From: CAYOYK01 sp964408185
GTDB taxonomy: Bacteria > Bacillota > Clostridia > Christensenellales > Aristaeellaceae
Length of the DNA: 50,439 nt
Assembly (NCBI GenBank): GCA_964408185.1
Contig: CAYOYK010000017.1
Span: 1-50,439, forward strand
Direction: 5' to 3'
The stretch's first letter is position 1; each line of letters opens with the position of its first letter. Positions 33,770 to 43,100 of the stretch are shown here, piece by piece. The notes beneath the pieces are model-generated. The model was not told where the DNA came from. It did no database searches and saw nothing but the letters and a program-made list of their open reading frames with translations. A program made the translations under genes and the position numbers.

Positions 33770-34063
33770 ATGTCACCCATCAACAGCAAGCAGCGCGCAC
33801 AGCTGCGCTCCATGGCCAATACGCTGGAAACCATTCTCTACGTGGGCAAGGAGGGCGTCACGGACGCGACCGTCAAGGAGGCCTACGACGCGTTGGAGGC
33901 GCGCGAGCTCATCAAGGGCTGCGTGCAGCCCAACAGCGAGCTCTCGCCCCGCGAGGCCTGCGACGCGCTCTGCGCGAGGCTGGGCGCGGAACCCGTGCAG
34001 TGCATCGGCCGTCGGTTCGTGCTGTACCGCCGTTCCCGCGAAAACCCGCAAATCGAGCTGTAA
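33770..34063 (+). CDS. yhbY: CRM-domain ribosome assembly RNA-binding protein YhbY
   Basis: This 97-residue protein is a single CRM domain: SKQRAQLRSMANTLETILYVGKEGV (long motif at residues 6-30; key GKEG loop), then ARELIKG and GRRFVLYRRS. It binds pre-50S particles. The obg-yhbY order is common in Firmicutes. Confidence 0.95.
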   Translation: MSPINSKQRAQLRSMANTLETILYVGKEGVTDATVKEAYDALEARELIKGCVQPNSELSPREACDALCARLGAEPVQCIGRRFVLYRRSRENPQIEL

Positions 34064-34099
34064 TCATTTTTACATTTCTATCCGCAAAGGAGGACGATC

Positions 34100-34459
34100 A
34101 TGCTGCAAGGCGTTTTGGACGCGCTTACGGAGCTTCGTCCTCCTTTTGCTCCCTATGAGGCGGATATTCACGCGCTGGTGGCCGCCCAGCTTACGGCGAG
34201 CGGGCTTGCTTACATCCACGAGGCGAAGCTCGGACCGGGCTGCCGTATCGATTTTTTGGTGGGCGACGTGGGCGTGGAGGTCAAAAAAGGCCGTGCCGAT
34301 CCCAAACGCTGGCTGGAGCAGCTAACGCGGTACGCGCGGTGCGGCGGCCTGTTCGGCATCATTTTGGTCACGCAGCATACGGTCTGCATGCCGGAGCGGG
34401 TATCGGATGTGCCGCTGCGGGTGCTGTCGCTGCAACGGCTGTGGGGGGTAGCGCTTTGA
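34100..34459 (+). CDS. Small PD-(D/E)XK nuclease-like protein
   Basis: A 119-residue protein with the restriction-endonuclease core: an N-terminal helix (ADIHALVAAQL), Glu41 (YIHEAKL), then RIDFLVGDVGVEVKKG with Asp51, Glu60 and Lys62, matching D-x8-E-x-K. The end (IILVTQHTVCMPERV) would form the last strands. It lacks any visible DNA-recognition domain. Its stop overlaps the TTG start of the SNF2 ATPase gene (TTGA), so the ATPase could supply recognition or translocation. It might act in repair or defence. No close named homologue comes to mind. Confidence 0.8.
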   Translation: MLQGVLDALTELRPPFAPYEADIHALVAAQLTASGLAYIHEAKLGPGCRIDFLVGDVGVEVKKGRADPKRWLEQLTRYARCGGLFGIILVTQHTVCMPERVSDVPLRVLSLQRLWGVAL

Positions 34460-36285
34460 ACGACGAACGAACCGATCCGCCCGCCGATGCGGAATACCTC
34501 TCCTACGATATGGTGGACGAGCAGATGGACGAGGGCTATCAGGACGAGGCCGTTCCGCCCGCGCCGCTGCCGCCCTACCTGAGCTATCAGCCAACGGGCT
34601 CGCATACCTACGGCGAGCTGAGCTACAACAAGCGCCGCAAGTGCTGGACGGTGCGCGGCGACCCAACGGTCACGGAGCTTTGCAAGCGTCTTTTTCCCGG
34701 CAGCGAGACCGGGAAGCGCGGCGAGGCGCGCTTTACCGCGCACAGGCGCGTAGTGGGGGAGCTCAGCTGGCTGATGATGCGCTACCCGCTGTCCGTTAAG
34801 CCGGCGGACGCGGAGCGCTGGCGACTTGCGCTGGAGGAGGCGCGCGATTATGTGAGCCGCCGCGAGAACGCCCTGCGCCAGCCGCCGCGCGTCAAGCCCA
34901 AGCCGGATGTGTTTTGCGGCACGCTGACGGAGTTTCAGGAGGAGGGGCTTGGGTTCCTGCTCCGCACCGACCGCTGCCTGCTGGCGGATGAAATGGGCCT
35001 TGGCAAGACGGTCGAGGCGCTGGCGATGCTCTCCGAGACGGGCGAGTACCCGGCGATCGTCATCGCGCCCGCGCACCTGATGCGCAACTGGGAGCGCGAG
35101 ATCGGGCGATTCCTGCGGCATACGGACGGCACGCCCATCCGCGTGCATATCATCAAGGGCCTGTCGCCCTACCAGCTCCCGGAGGCGGATATCTACCTGA
35201 TGCACTACCTGCTTTTGCGCGGCTGGAAGGAAGACCTGCCGGGCATGGGCTTTCGCACGGTGATCTTTGACGAGATACAGGAGCTGCGTCACAGCGGCAC
35301 CGAAAAATATTCCGCCGCAAGCCTGCTTTCGCAGGAGGCGGAGCGCATCGTGGGCCTGAGCGGCACGCCCATCTACAACCGCGGCGCGGAGATATGGAAC
35401 GTCATCAATATCCTGGACTTCCACTTTTTGGGCGACTATGAGAGCTTTACCCGCGAGTGGTGCTATGGCTACGGCAACCAGATCGTCACCAAGCCGGAGC
35501 TGCTGGGGGAACGCCTGCGCACCGAGGGCATCATGCTCCGGCGCACCAAGCAGGAGGTGCTCAAGGAACTGCCGCCCAAGCGCCGCCTTGTAATGGAAAT
35601 TGACAGCGACGATTTGGTCTATCGGCGCATGATGGCCCCCGTGATGGACAGGCTGCGCGCGTTTCAGGCCGACGCGGAGCAAACCCCGTCCAAGCGGGCC
35701 TTGATGGAAATGGAGGCCGAGCGCGGCGAGCGGCAGGCGACGGGCATCGCAAAGGCCCCCTATGTAGCGCAGTTTGTGCGCGCTCTGCTGGAGGGCGACG
35801 AGAAGGTGCTGCTCTTTGCTCATCATCACGAGGTCATGGACGTGTACCGCAGCGAGCTGAAGGCATACGCGCCCGCCTTCATCACCGGGCGCGAGACCTC
35901 CGCGCAGAAGGAGCAGTCCGTGGAGCGCTTTATGCAGGGGAAAACAAACCTCTGCTGCATTTCTCTGCGCGCGGCGGCGGGCCTCAACCTGCAACGCGCA
36001 AGCTGCGTGGTGTTTGGCGAGCTGGATTGGTCGCCCGCCGTGCACAGTCAGGCGGAGGACCGCGCGCACCGCATGGGCCAAACGGATTCCATCCTGTGCT
36101 ATTACTTGGTCAGCGCCGCGGGGAGCGACCAGGACATGCAGGATGCCTTGGGCCTCAAGGTGAGCCAGTTTGTGGCGCTCATGGGCGATACGCCGCAGAG
36201 CCAGCAGGAGGCGCTGCAAGGCGCGCAGTACGTTAAGCAATATACCGAGCGCCTGCTCCAGCGCCTCCTTGGCGAGGCGGGCTGA
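34456..36285 (+). CDS. SNF2-family DEAD/DEAH-type DNA translocase
   Basis: A 609-residue superfamily 2 ATPase. The acidic N-terminus (about 1-60) and a poorly recognised domain (60-150) precede the motor: Walker A DEMGLGKT (178-185), motif II DEIQ (272-275, a variant of DEAH/DEGH), motif III LSGTPIYNR, motif V SLRAAAGLNLQ and motif VI QAEDRAHRMGQ from residue 532. It belongs to the SNF2/SMARCAL1-like branch, which moves on double-stranded or forked DNA. The TTG start overlaps the nuclease stop, with GGGGGG upstream. It ends directly against the stop of the convergent LysM gene, without a terminator. Confidence 0.9.
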   Translation: MNDERTDPPADAEYLSYDMVDEQMDEGYQDEAVPPAPLPPYLSYQPTGSHTYGELSYNKRRKCWTVRGDPTVTELCKRLFPGSETGKRGEARFTAHRRVVGELSWLMMRYPLSVKPADAERWRLALEEARDYVSRRENALRQPPRVKPKPDVFCGTLTEFQEEGLGFLLRTDRCLLADEMGLGKTVEALAMLSETGEYPAIVIAPAHLMRNWEREIGRFLRHTDGTPIRVHIIKGLSPYQLPEADIYLMHYLLLRGWKEDLPGMGFRTVIFDEIQELRHSGTEKYSAASLLSQEAERIVGLSGTPIYNRGAEIWNVINILDFHFLGDYESFTREWCYGYGNQIVTKPELLGERLRTEGIMLRRTKQEVLKELPPKRRLVMEIDSDDLVYRRMMAPVMDRLRAFQADAEQTPSKRALMEMEAERGERQATGIAKAPYVAQFVRALLEGDEKVLLFAHHHEVMDVYRSELKAYAPAFITGRETSAQKEQSVERFMQGKTNLCCISLRAAAGLNLQRASCVVFGELDWSPAVHSQAEDRAHRMGQTDSILCYYLVSAAGSDQDMQDALGLKVSQFVALMGDTPQSQQEALQGAQYVKQYTERLLQRLLGEAG

Positions 36286-36942
36286 TTACTTGGGCAGTAT
36301 GACGCTCGCGCCCTCCTCAAAGTCCTGCGGGGCAAGGCAGGGGTTGGCGCGCAGCAGCGTCCCGATGGGCAGGTTAAAGCGCACCGCTACGCTGTCCAGC
36401 GTTTCGCCGGCGCCCAGTATGTAGGTGGCGGGCAGGGCGCAGGGGACGTTTTCCATGGGGACGCACAGCACCTGCCCCTGCTTGATGGAATCCAGATTGA
36501 CCTTGGGGTTGGCCGTATCCAGCGTGTGGCGGCTGACCAGATGCGAAAGCTGAATATCCGCGACCGTTTGCCCGCTCTCCACGGTCACACGGTCCGCGTC
36601 CGCGCAATCGGTTTCATCGTCGGCGAGATCGGGTTTGGCCGCGCCGCTGCCGGCAGTGTCGCTGTCGGAGGTCGTTGGTTTGTCTGTCGTCGGCTCGTCG
36701 GCAGGCTCCGTCGCGCTTCCGTCGTCCTCGGCGGGCGCGTCGTCCTCCTCGCGGGGGATGCAGAGCACGTCGCCGACCATCAAGCGCGCGGGGTGGATCT
36801 CCCGGTTGGCGGCCAGCAGATCGCGCAGGGGAACCCCCAGCTTGTGCGCAATGAGGTAGAAGCTGTCCCCGCGCTTGACCACGTATTCCTCGGCGCAGAT
36901 TTGCCCGCTGCCCTGTGTGGTGCCGTTGCTGTTTTGCGTCAT
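36286..36942 (-). CDS. LysM-repeat protein, probably sporulation-related
   Basis: A 218-residue protein without a signal peptide or membrane segment. It has three LysM modules: YVVKRGDSFYLIAHKLGVP (about 20-63), a divergent one at VTVESGQTVADIQL (about 118-162), and YILGAGETLDSVAVRF (about 174-217). An acidic Thr/Asp/Pro linker joins the first two. Cytoplasmic LysM proteins such as SafA and SpoVID/CotE partners assemble spore coats in the mother cell. The sigma-E-like promoter ahead supports that role. ATG 36942 follows AAAGGAG by 7 nt. Confidence 0.85.
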   Translation of the reverse strand: MTQNSNGTTQGSGQICAEEYVVKRGDSFYLIAHKLGVPLRDLLAANREIHPARLMVGDVLCIPREEDDAPAEDDGSATEPADEPTTDKPTTSDSDTAGSGAAKPDLADDETDCADADRVTVESGQTVADIQLSHLVSRHTLDTANPKVNLDSIKQGQVLCVPMENVPCALPATYILGAGETLDSVAVRFNLPIGTLLRANPCLAPQDFEEGASVILPK

Positions 36943-36975
36943 TTTGTCGCTCCTTTCGGTGGGTCGTGTCAGACC

Positions 36976-37003
36976 ATTGTATGCGGAGGTCGCCCCAAAC
37001 ATG
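36976..37003 (-). promoter_or_regulatory. Sigma-E-like promoter of the LysM gene
   Basis: On the minus strand CATGTT (37003-36998), 14-bp spacer and CATACAAT (36983-36976). The -10 equals the sigma-E consensus, and no acceptable sigma-A -35 is available for the TACAAT inside it. Confidence 0.6.
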
Positions 37004-37057
37004 GGCGGCGCTGGTGTAAAAAATCATTTTCTTCGCGCCCGGTGCCTATCGCTTTGG

Positions 37058-37086
37058 TTGACAAAGCTCCGGGCATAGGATAGTAT
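37058..37086 (+). promoter_or_regulatory. Strong sigma-A promoter of the giant repeat protein
   Basis: Consensus TTGACA (37058-37063), 17-bp spacer and TAGTAT (37081-37086). It is followed by a short leader of about 38 nt before the ATG. Confidence 0.85.
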
Positions 37087-37129
37087 ACAAATTGGAGTAT
37101 TGTTGTCACATGACGGAGGCGACGCTTTG

Positions 37130-40100
37130 ATGAAGCAAAGAACGACCTTGCTTGTAAAACGCCTGATGGGCCTGCTGCTCTCGGCGATGCTGATGATAGG
37201 AGCCTTTCCGGCCGCGCTGGCGCAGGGAGAAACCTCGCTGCGGATCGAGCTGAAGGGCGTGTTTTCCACACAGCTGGGCGTGTGGCGCTCCATTCCGCTG
37301 AGCGCGCGCTTTCAGGTGTACGTGGACGATGCTGCCGAGCCGCTGGCGACGCTGACGGCCAACCCGTCGGTTGAGCAGCGCGAGATCGGCCAGTCCGATA
37401 CCCTCGCGCTGCCCGGCCAAGCCAAAACGGTCGTTCTCCAACCGATGACCGAGGACTTCGACGGCGATTTTATCTGCGACGGCCCCATCCAAATCGCCGT
37501 TCAGCAGGGCATCGAGAACATCGCCCCCATTTTTGCCTACGCGCGGCAGGGGTACTTTACGCTACAAACCCTGTCCGAGGACGGCCAGCCCATCGGCCCC
37601 GCCGAATACTCCCTTTTGAACAGCGACGGGGAGAGCGTCTTTACCTTTACGACGGATGAATCCGGCGCGTACGCCGCGCAGTCCCCGTTGCCCGCGGGCG
37701 AATACAGCCTTTCGCAAACGCGCTCCCCGGACGGAACGATTCCGCTGGCGGAGGCGCAGCCCCTCACCATTGCGGCTTATCTGGATCGGCCCGCGGATAT
37801 CGCGGCGGTTGAGGTACGCAACGCGGCGGCCCCGCTTGGCAACGCAAACGCCAGCAGCATGAGCTGGCAAACCCCGGCGCAGACGGGCAAGCTGGGAGAA
37901 GCCCCGATCCGTCTGACGGCCACGCTGGGCGGCGTATGCGACGGAGCGAATACCGTCGCGCTGCAGGACCTGACCGTTACGCTCCGCCCCATCGCGCTGC
38001 TGAACGCCTCCGGACAGGCGGACAGCGCCGTGCCCGCCGGACGCGTTGTGTCCGTGCGCGCGGATGTGGCGGCGCAGGGCGCGACCGTGCTGGTGCGCCC
38101 GCTGGACGCGTCGGGAGCCGCCGTCGGCGCGGATCTCGCGGCTTTCTCCGGGGAGACGGTTTCGTTGGAAGATGTGCAGGCCGTAAGCGTTTGCCTGATC
38201 TATCAGCTGGATGGCGAGGCGGCGCTCCCGGCTGGCTTTGAGGCGGGCACGATCACCGCCGAGTGGGAGCTTGGCGGCGTTGCGGATGATTCGGCGGCCG
38301 ACGCGGTCGGCCTGACCGCGAGCGTTGCCTATACCTACGAGTACCCCGGCACCGACAGCCTGACCGTCGTCAGGGCCGCGTCGGACGTGCCGGATTGCCT
38401 TGCGTCCATTCCCGTATCGGATGGGCGCGTCGCGGTGACGGCGCAGGCCGAGGCGACCGCCGCCGAGGACGGCGACTGGATAACCGTCAGTGTGCGCAGC
38501 GACGGCGATCTGCCCGGCGAAACAGCGCTCCTTTGCGAGCTTCCGTCAGGCGTGTATGTGGACACGGCCCGCCTGACGCAGACCGTCAAGCTCCTGTGCT
38601 TGGCGGATCACGACGTGTTTGCGCTGGACTGGAACCTTGCGTCCGGGAAGGGCGTTCGTGTGCCAACGGTCGGCAAGGGCGAGGGCCTGACGCTGTATAT
38701 TCTGGATCCTCAGGGGAACGCCGCGAGCGCCCGCAATCCGCAGGGGGCCAGCGTGCTTTCGCAGGAATATAGCTTGAGCCCGCTGTTTGACGCGCGGCTG
38801 GGCAAGGATGGCGGGCTGTACGCGCGCTTGGATTGCGCCGTGAGCGGCTCGTTTGCGGCGGGAGCCGCGTCGCAGCGTCAGACGATTTTGCAGGGACAAG
38901 CCGCGTGGGCGGCCGACGGCGTGCCCTGCGAAGGCGTGGCGGTGACGGCGACGGTGGGGGGCGCGGTATACGGCGCGCTCACGGACGCAAACGGCCGGTA
39001 TACGCTGCTGGGCCCGGCGGAGGCCGAGCAGGGCGCGGTGTCTGTGGTGCCGCCGGATAACGCGGCGTGCGACGCTGCGGACGGCCAGATTGCGCTGGGA
39101 GCGCAGGCAAGGCTCGATTTGCGCCTGTCCCCGCTCAACAAGGTGACGGGACGGATTCTGCTGGACGGCGCTCAGCCGATTGCCGGTGTGGCAATCACGC
39201 TGTATCAGGGCGACGTGATCGCGGCGACCGCGACGACGGACGGCAACGGACAGGTTCAGCTGTCCCGCATAGCGGACGGTACCTATCGCTTGGAGGCGGT
39301 GATGCCAGCGGGGACCTCCGCCGGGTTTATCTCCATGGACGGCGTGCAGGCGGCGGACGCGCAGCACGCGGCGATTGCCGATATCGCCCTGTCCGGCGGA
39401 ACGCAGGCCGAGTATTCCCTGCAGGCGGTTTCGCTGTGCGGCGTGCGGATCGCGGCTGTGCAGCAGGACGCGGCTTTGCCGGGTGTGGAGCTGACGCTCT
39501 CCAACGAGGCGGGCGCGAGCTATCAGGCGACGACGGACGGCGAGGGCCTTGCGGCCTTTGACGGCGTTTGGGCCGGACAATACACGCTGACCGTTACGCC
39601 GCCGTCCGGCACAGCGCTTGTCGCGGTCGATCAAGAGGACGCGCAGGGGCAAAGCCTGCCCTTTACCGTGAGCGCGGCGCATGAAAACCAGAGTCGACTT
39701 GTTTTTGAACGCGGGGCGACGATCAGCGGCTTTTCGCCGATAGCGGAGGCGGGGCAGACGGTGACGGCCGCGTCCGTGGATCAGCAATGGACAGCTGTAA
39801 CGCAGGCGGACGGACGCTTTGAGCTGGACGGCTTGGCGGCGGGGGAGTACACCGTGTACCTGCCGCTGCCGCAGGATCAGGCTGCCGCAGCCAGCAGCGG
39901 CTGGCTGCCGACGCAGCGCGGGGACGAGATCTGGATGACCGTGCAGCTTGCGTCCGGCGAGCAGGCCGAGCTGCCCAGCGTCACGCTGACGGCTCGCGCG
40001 GGAATAGCGGGCGTTGCCTTTGTGGATGAAAACAGCAGCGGCGCGCGCGACGACGGTGAAGCGACGGTCGGCGGCGTAGAGGTGCTGCTGCAAGCGCAGT

Positions 40101-43100
40101 CTGCGGACGGAAGCTGGCAGACCCTCTCCACGCAGATGACGGACGCGGGCGGCAGCTATCGCTTTGACGGGCTGGGCGCGGGCGCGTACCGCGTGCTGGG
40201 CGTATCCGGCACGGAGGAATGGAGCATATCAAGCGTTGGCGGCTCTGCGGAGGCGTGCGCGGATCCGGCGGGAATCGTCTCGCCCGTGCTGCAAGCCTCC
40301 GACGGGCAGGCGAGCGTCGCCTGCGATATCGCCATGGCTCAGCCCGGACAACTTCGGGTGCATGCCTTCATTGACGAGAACGCCAACGGCGCGCTGGGAC
40401 AATACGAGGACGCGCTGGCCGGGGTGCGGGTTGAGCTGGTTCCCGCCGACCAGACGGATGCGGCCGCGATTGCCAGCGGCGTTACGGACGCGCAGGGCGA
40501 CGCCACGCTTTCCGGGCTACCTGTCGGCGCCTACGCGCTGCGCGTCACGCTGCCGGACGGCAACAAGTTTACCGTCAGGAGTGAAAAGCAGTCTCTCGAT
40601 CACAGCATCGTCGGCGATACCGAGGGCCTTGTCGCCATCAGCGAGCCGATTGCGTTCGGCGCGGGCACGACCGTCGAGGCGGGCATTGCGGCGCTGCCGG
40701 TAGGCTCCTTGAGCGGGCGCGTGTGGAACGACCTGAATGGCGATGGTCTGATCAGCGATGACGAGCCGGGCGTTGCCGGGCTGGAAATCCGCCTCAAGGG
40801 CGAGCGGAGCGGAGACCAGTACACCCTTGTATCGGACGAGAACGGCCAATATCGGTTCTCTGGCCTGCGCAACGACAGCTATTTGATTACCGTTACATTG
40901 CCGGATGGGATGCTGTTTACGCGCTACACGCAAACGGGCGGTGACCTGCGCTCCATTTATACGGGCGACGAGAGCCGCACCGGGCAGCGCACGTTCTCGG
41001 TCAGCAAATCGCAGAACGTGACGGATAAGAACATCGGCCTCATCTACGAGGGCTCCATCTCCGGTCATGCGTTCTTGGATATGAACTATAACGGCCTGTA
41101 CGACGAGGGCGAGCCGCCCTACGCCAACGTAAAGGTCGAGCTTATCAAGGCCAGCTCGAATGATTTGCTTGCGCGCGCAACCACCGATGGCAACGGCACA
41201 TTCTCGTTCGGCGAGCTGCGCGGCGGCACCTACCGCGTGCGCGTGGTTCTGCCGGACGACGGCAGCATCTTTACGCTGGTGCCCGCCGATACGGCGAGCG
41301 AGCGCGCCAACCTGTTTGTACAGCGCGAGGGGCGGCGCGAGTATTCCCTCGAAAGCTACGCGCTGAACAACGGCGATAACAACAGCCTCGTCATCGGCGT
41401 GGCGATGCCCGCCTCCGTGATGGGCACCGTGTTTGTGGACAGCGCCTACAACGGCTTGCTGGATGACAGCGACAAAAAGGTGTCCGGCATGACGGTGCAG
41501 CTGCTGGACGATCAGGGCAATGTGGCCGCTACGACGCAAACCGTGCCCAATGGCCGCTACAAGCTGGAGAACGTGATGCCCGGCGTTTATACCGTGGCAT
41601 TCCAGCGCCTATCCGCTGACGATGCCTTTACGCGCCTTCCCGATCAGCCCGGCGAGCGCGCCAACGCGGTTGCGCGGTTTCAGGGCGAATGGGGCCTGAC
41701 GGATGAGCTTACGGTCATCATGGGGCAGGACGTCAAGAATATCAACGCGGGCGTGCTGCCGTCAGCGACCGTCAGCGGAACCTTCTTTGATGATTTGAAC
41801 GACGACGGGCTGATGAGCGAGGGCGAAAGCGGCGCGACAGGCGTGCGGGTGGAGCTGTGCAGCGAGGCTGGCGCGGCTGTCTACGCGTGCGAGGTCGGCG
41901 AGGACGGCTCGTACTTCTTTGATGGCATTCTGCCGGGCCGGTACCTCCTGCGCTATCACCTGCCGGAGCATACCGAGCTTGCCAAGACCGCCTCAGGCGG
42001 CAACACGCTTTCGGGCGACGGGCTGCAAATCGACAGCGAGGCGTTTGACGTGGCAGTCGGCGAGGCGGTTCAGCGCCCGCTGGTCGGCTCTGTCACGCTA
42101 GGCAGCTTCGCGGGCGTGGCCTTCCACGACGCAAACGCCAACGGCGTGCGCGATGAGGGCGAGGAAGCCCTCGCCGGCGCGGCCGTCAGCCTGTCCGGCG
42201 GCTCCGGCGACCCAGCGGAGGCGCAGTCCGACGCGGAAGGCGCGTTCGCGATCGACGCTCTGCGGCCGGACGATTACCGGCTTGCCGTTACGCTGCCGGA
42301 GGGCTACATCGTATCCTCGGAGCTGCAAGAGGCCGGGATCGATCTGGGCGCAAAGAACAGCGCGCAGACCGCGATCCCGTGGGACGCGCTCACCAACCGC
42401 GCGGCGTATCAGCTTGGCGGCGTGCGGCCCGCGTCCATCGACACATTCCTTTGGCTGGATGAGAACATGGATGGCTCGCACGCGGACGGCGAGGCGGTGA
42501 TGAGCGGCGTCAGCGTGGAGCTGCTCAGCGAATCGACGCAGAGGGTCGTCTCCACGGCCCAAACGGACGAGAGCGGCCACGCCGCGTTTGCCTCCGTGCG
42601 TCCGGGCACGTATGCCCTGCGCTTTACGCTGCCGCAGCAGGCGCAGCCCGCGACAAGCAGCAACACCTACGTGCAGCGCGGGGACGTAATGACGCAGAAC
42701 GGTATCTCTCCGACGGAGGAGCAACGGTTTACGCAGTCTGAGTGCGGCTTGATCTCCTACACGTCCATCGCGGGCCGCGTGAGGCTGGATGACGCGGGCC
42801 AGCTTGTGGCGCAGAGCGGCTTGCAGGTGCGCCTGTACCAGGACGGCGGATCGGCGCCTGTGCAAACCAAGACGACGGGCGAGGACGGCGCGTATCGCTT
42901 TGACGGCCTCTGGCCCGCGAGCTATGTGGTGGAGGTTGAGCAGCCCGATGGGACGCTGTTTGTCGCCCAAGAGGATCCCAACTACGCGTCCGGCGCGTCC
43001 CGCGTGGTGGAATCGGACGGACAGTTTGGCCGTACCGACGCGGTCACGCTGCAAATGGCGCGGCACCAGCTGGATATCGACGTGATCCTGGTCAAGCCCG

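Noticed and set aside
34100..36285. Assigning the nuclease/SNF2 pair to a known defence system (DISARM, Zorya, type I restriction)
   Set aside because: No methyltransferase, DrmA/B, ZorAB or specificity subunit is adjacent, so only a new or repair-type pairing can be proposed.
36286..36942. LysM protein as a secreted wall hydrolase
   Set aside because: No signal peptide and no catalytic domain; only LysM modules and a linker are present.
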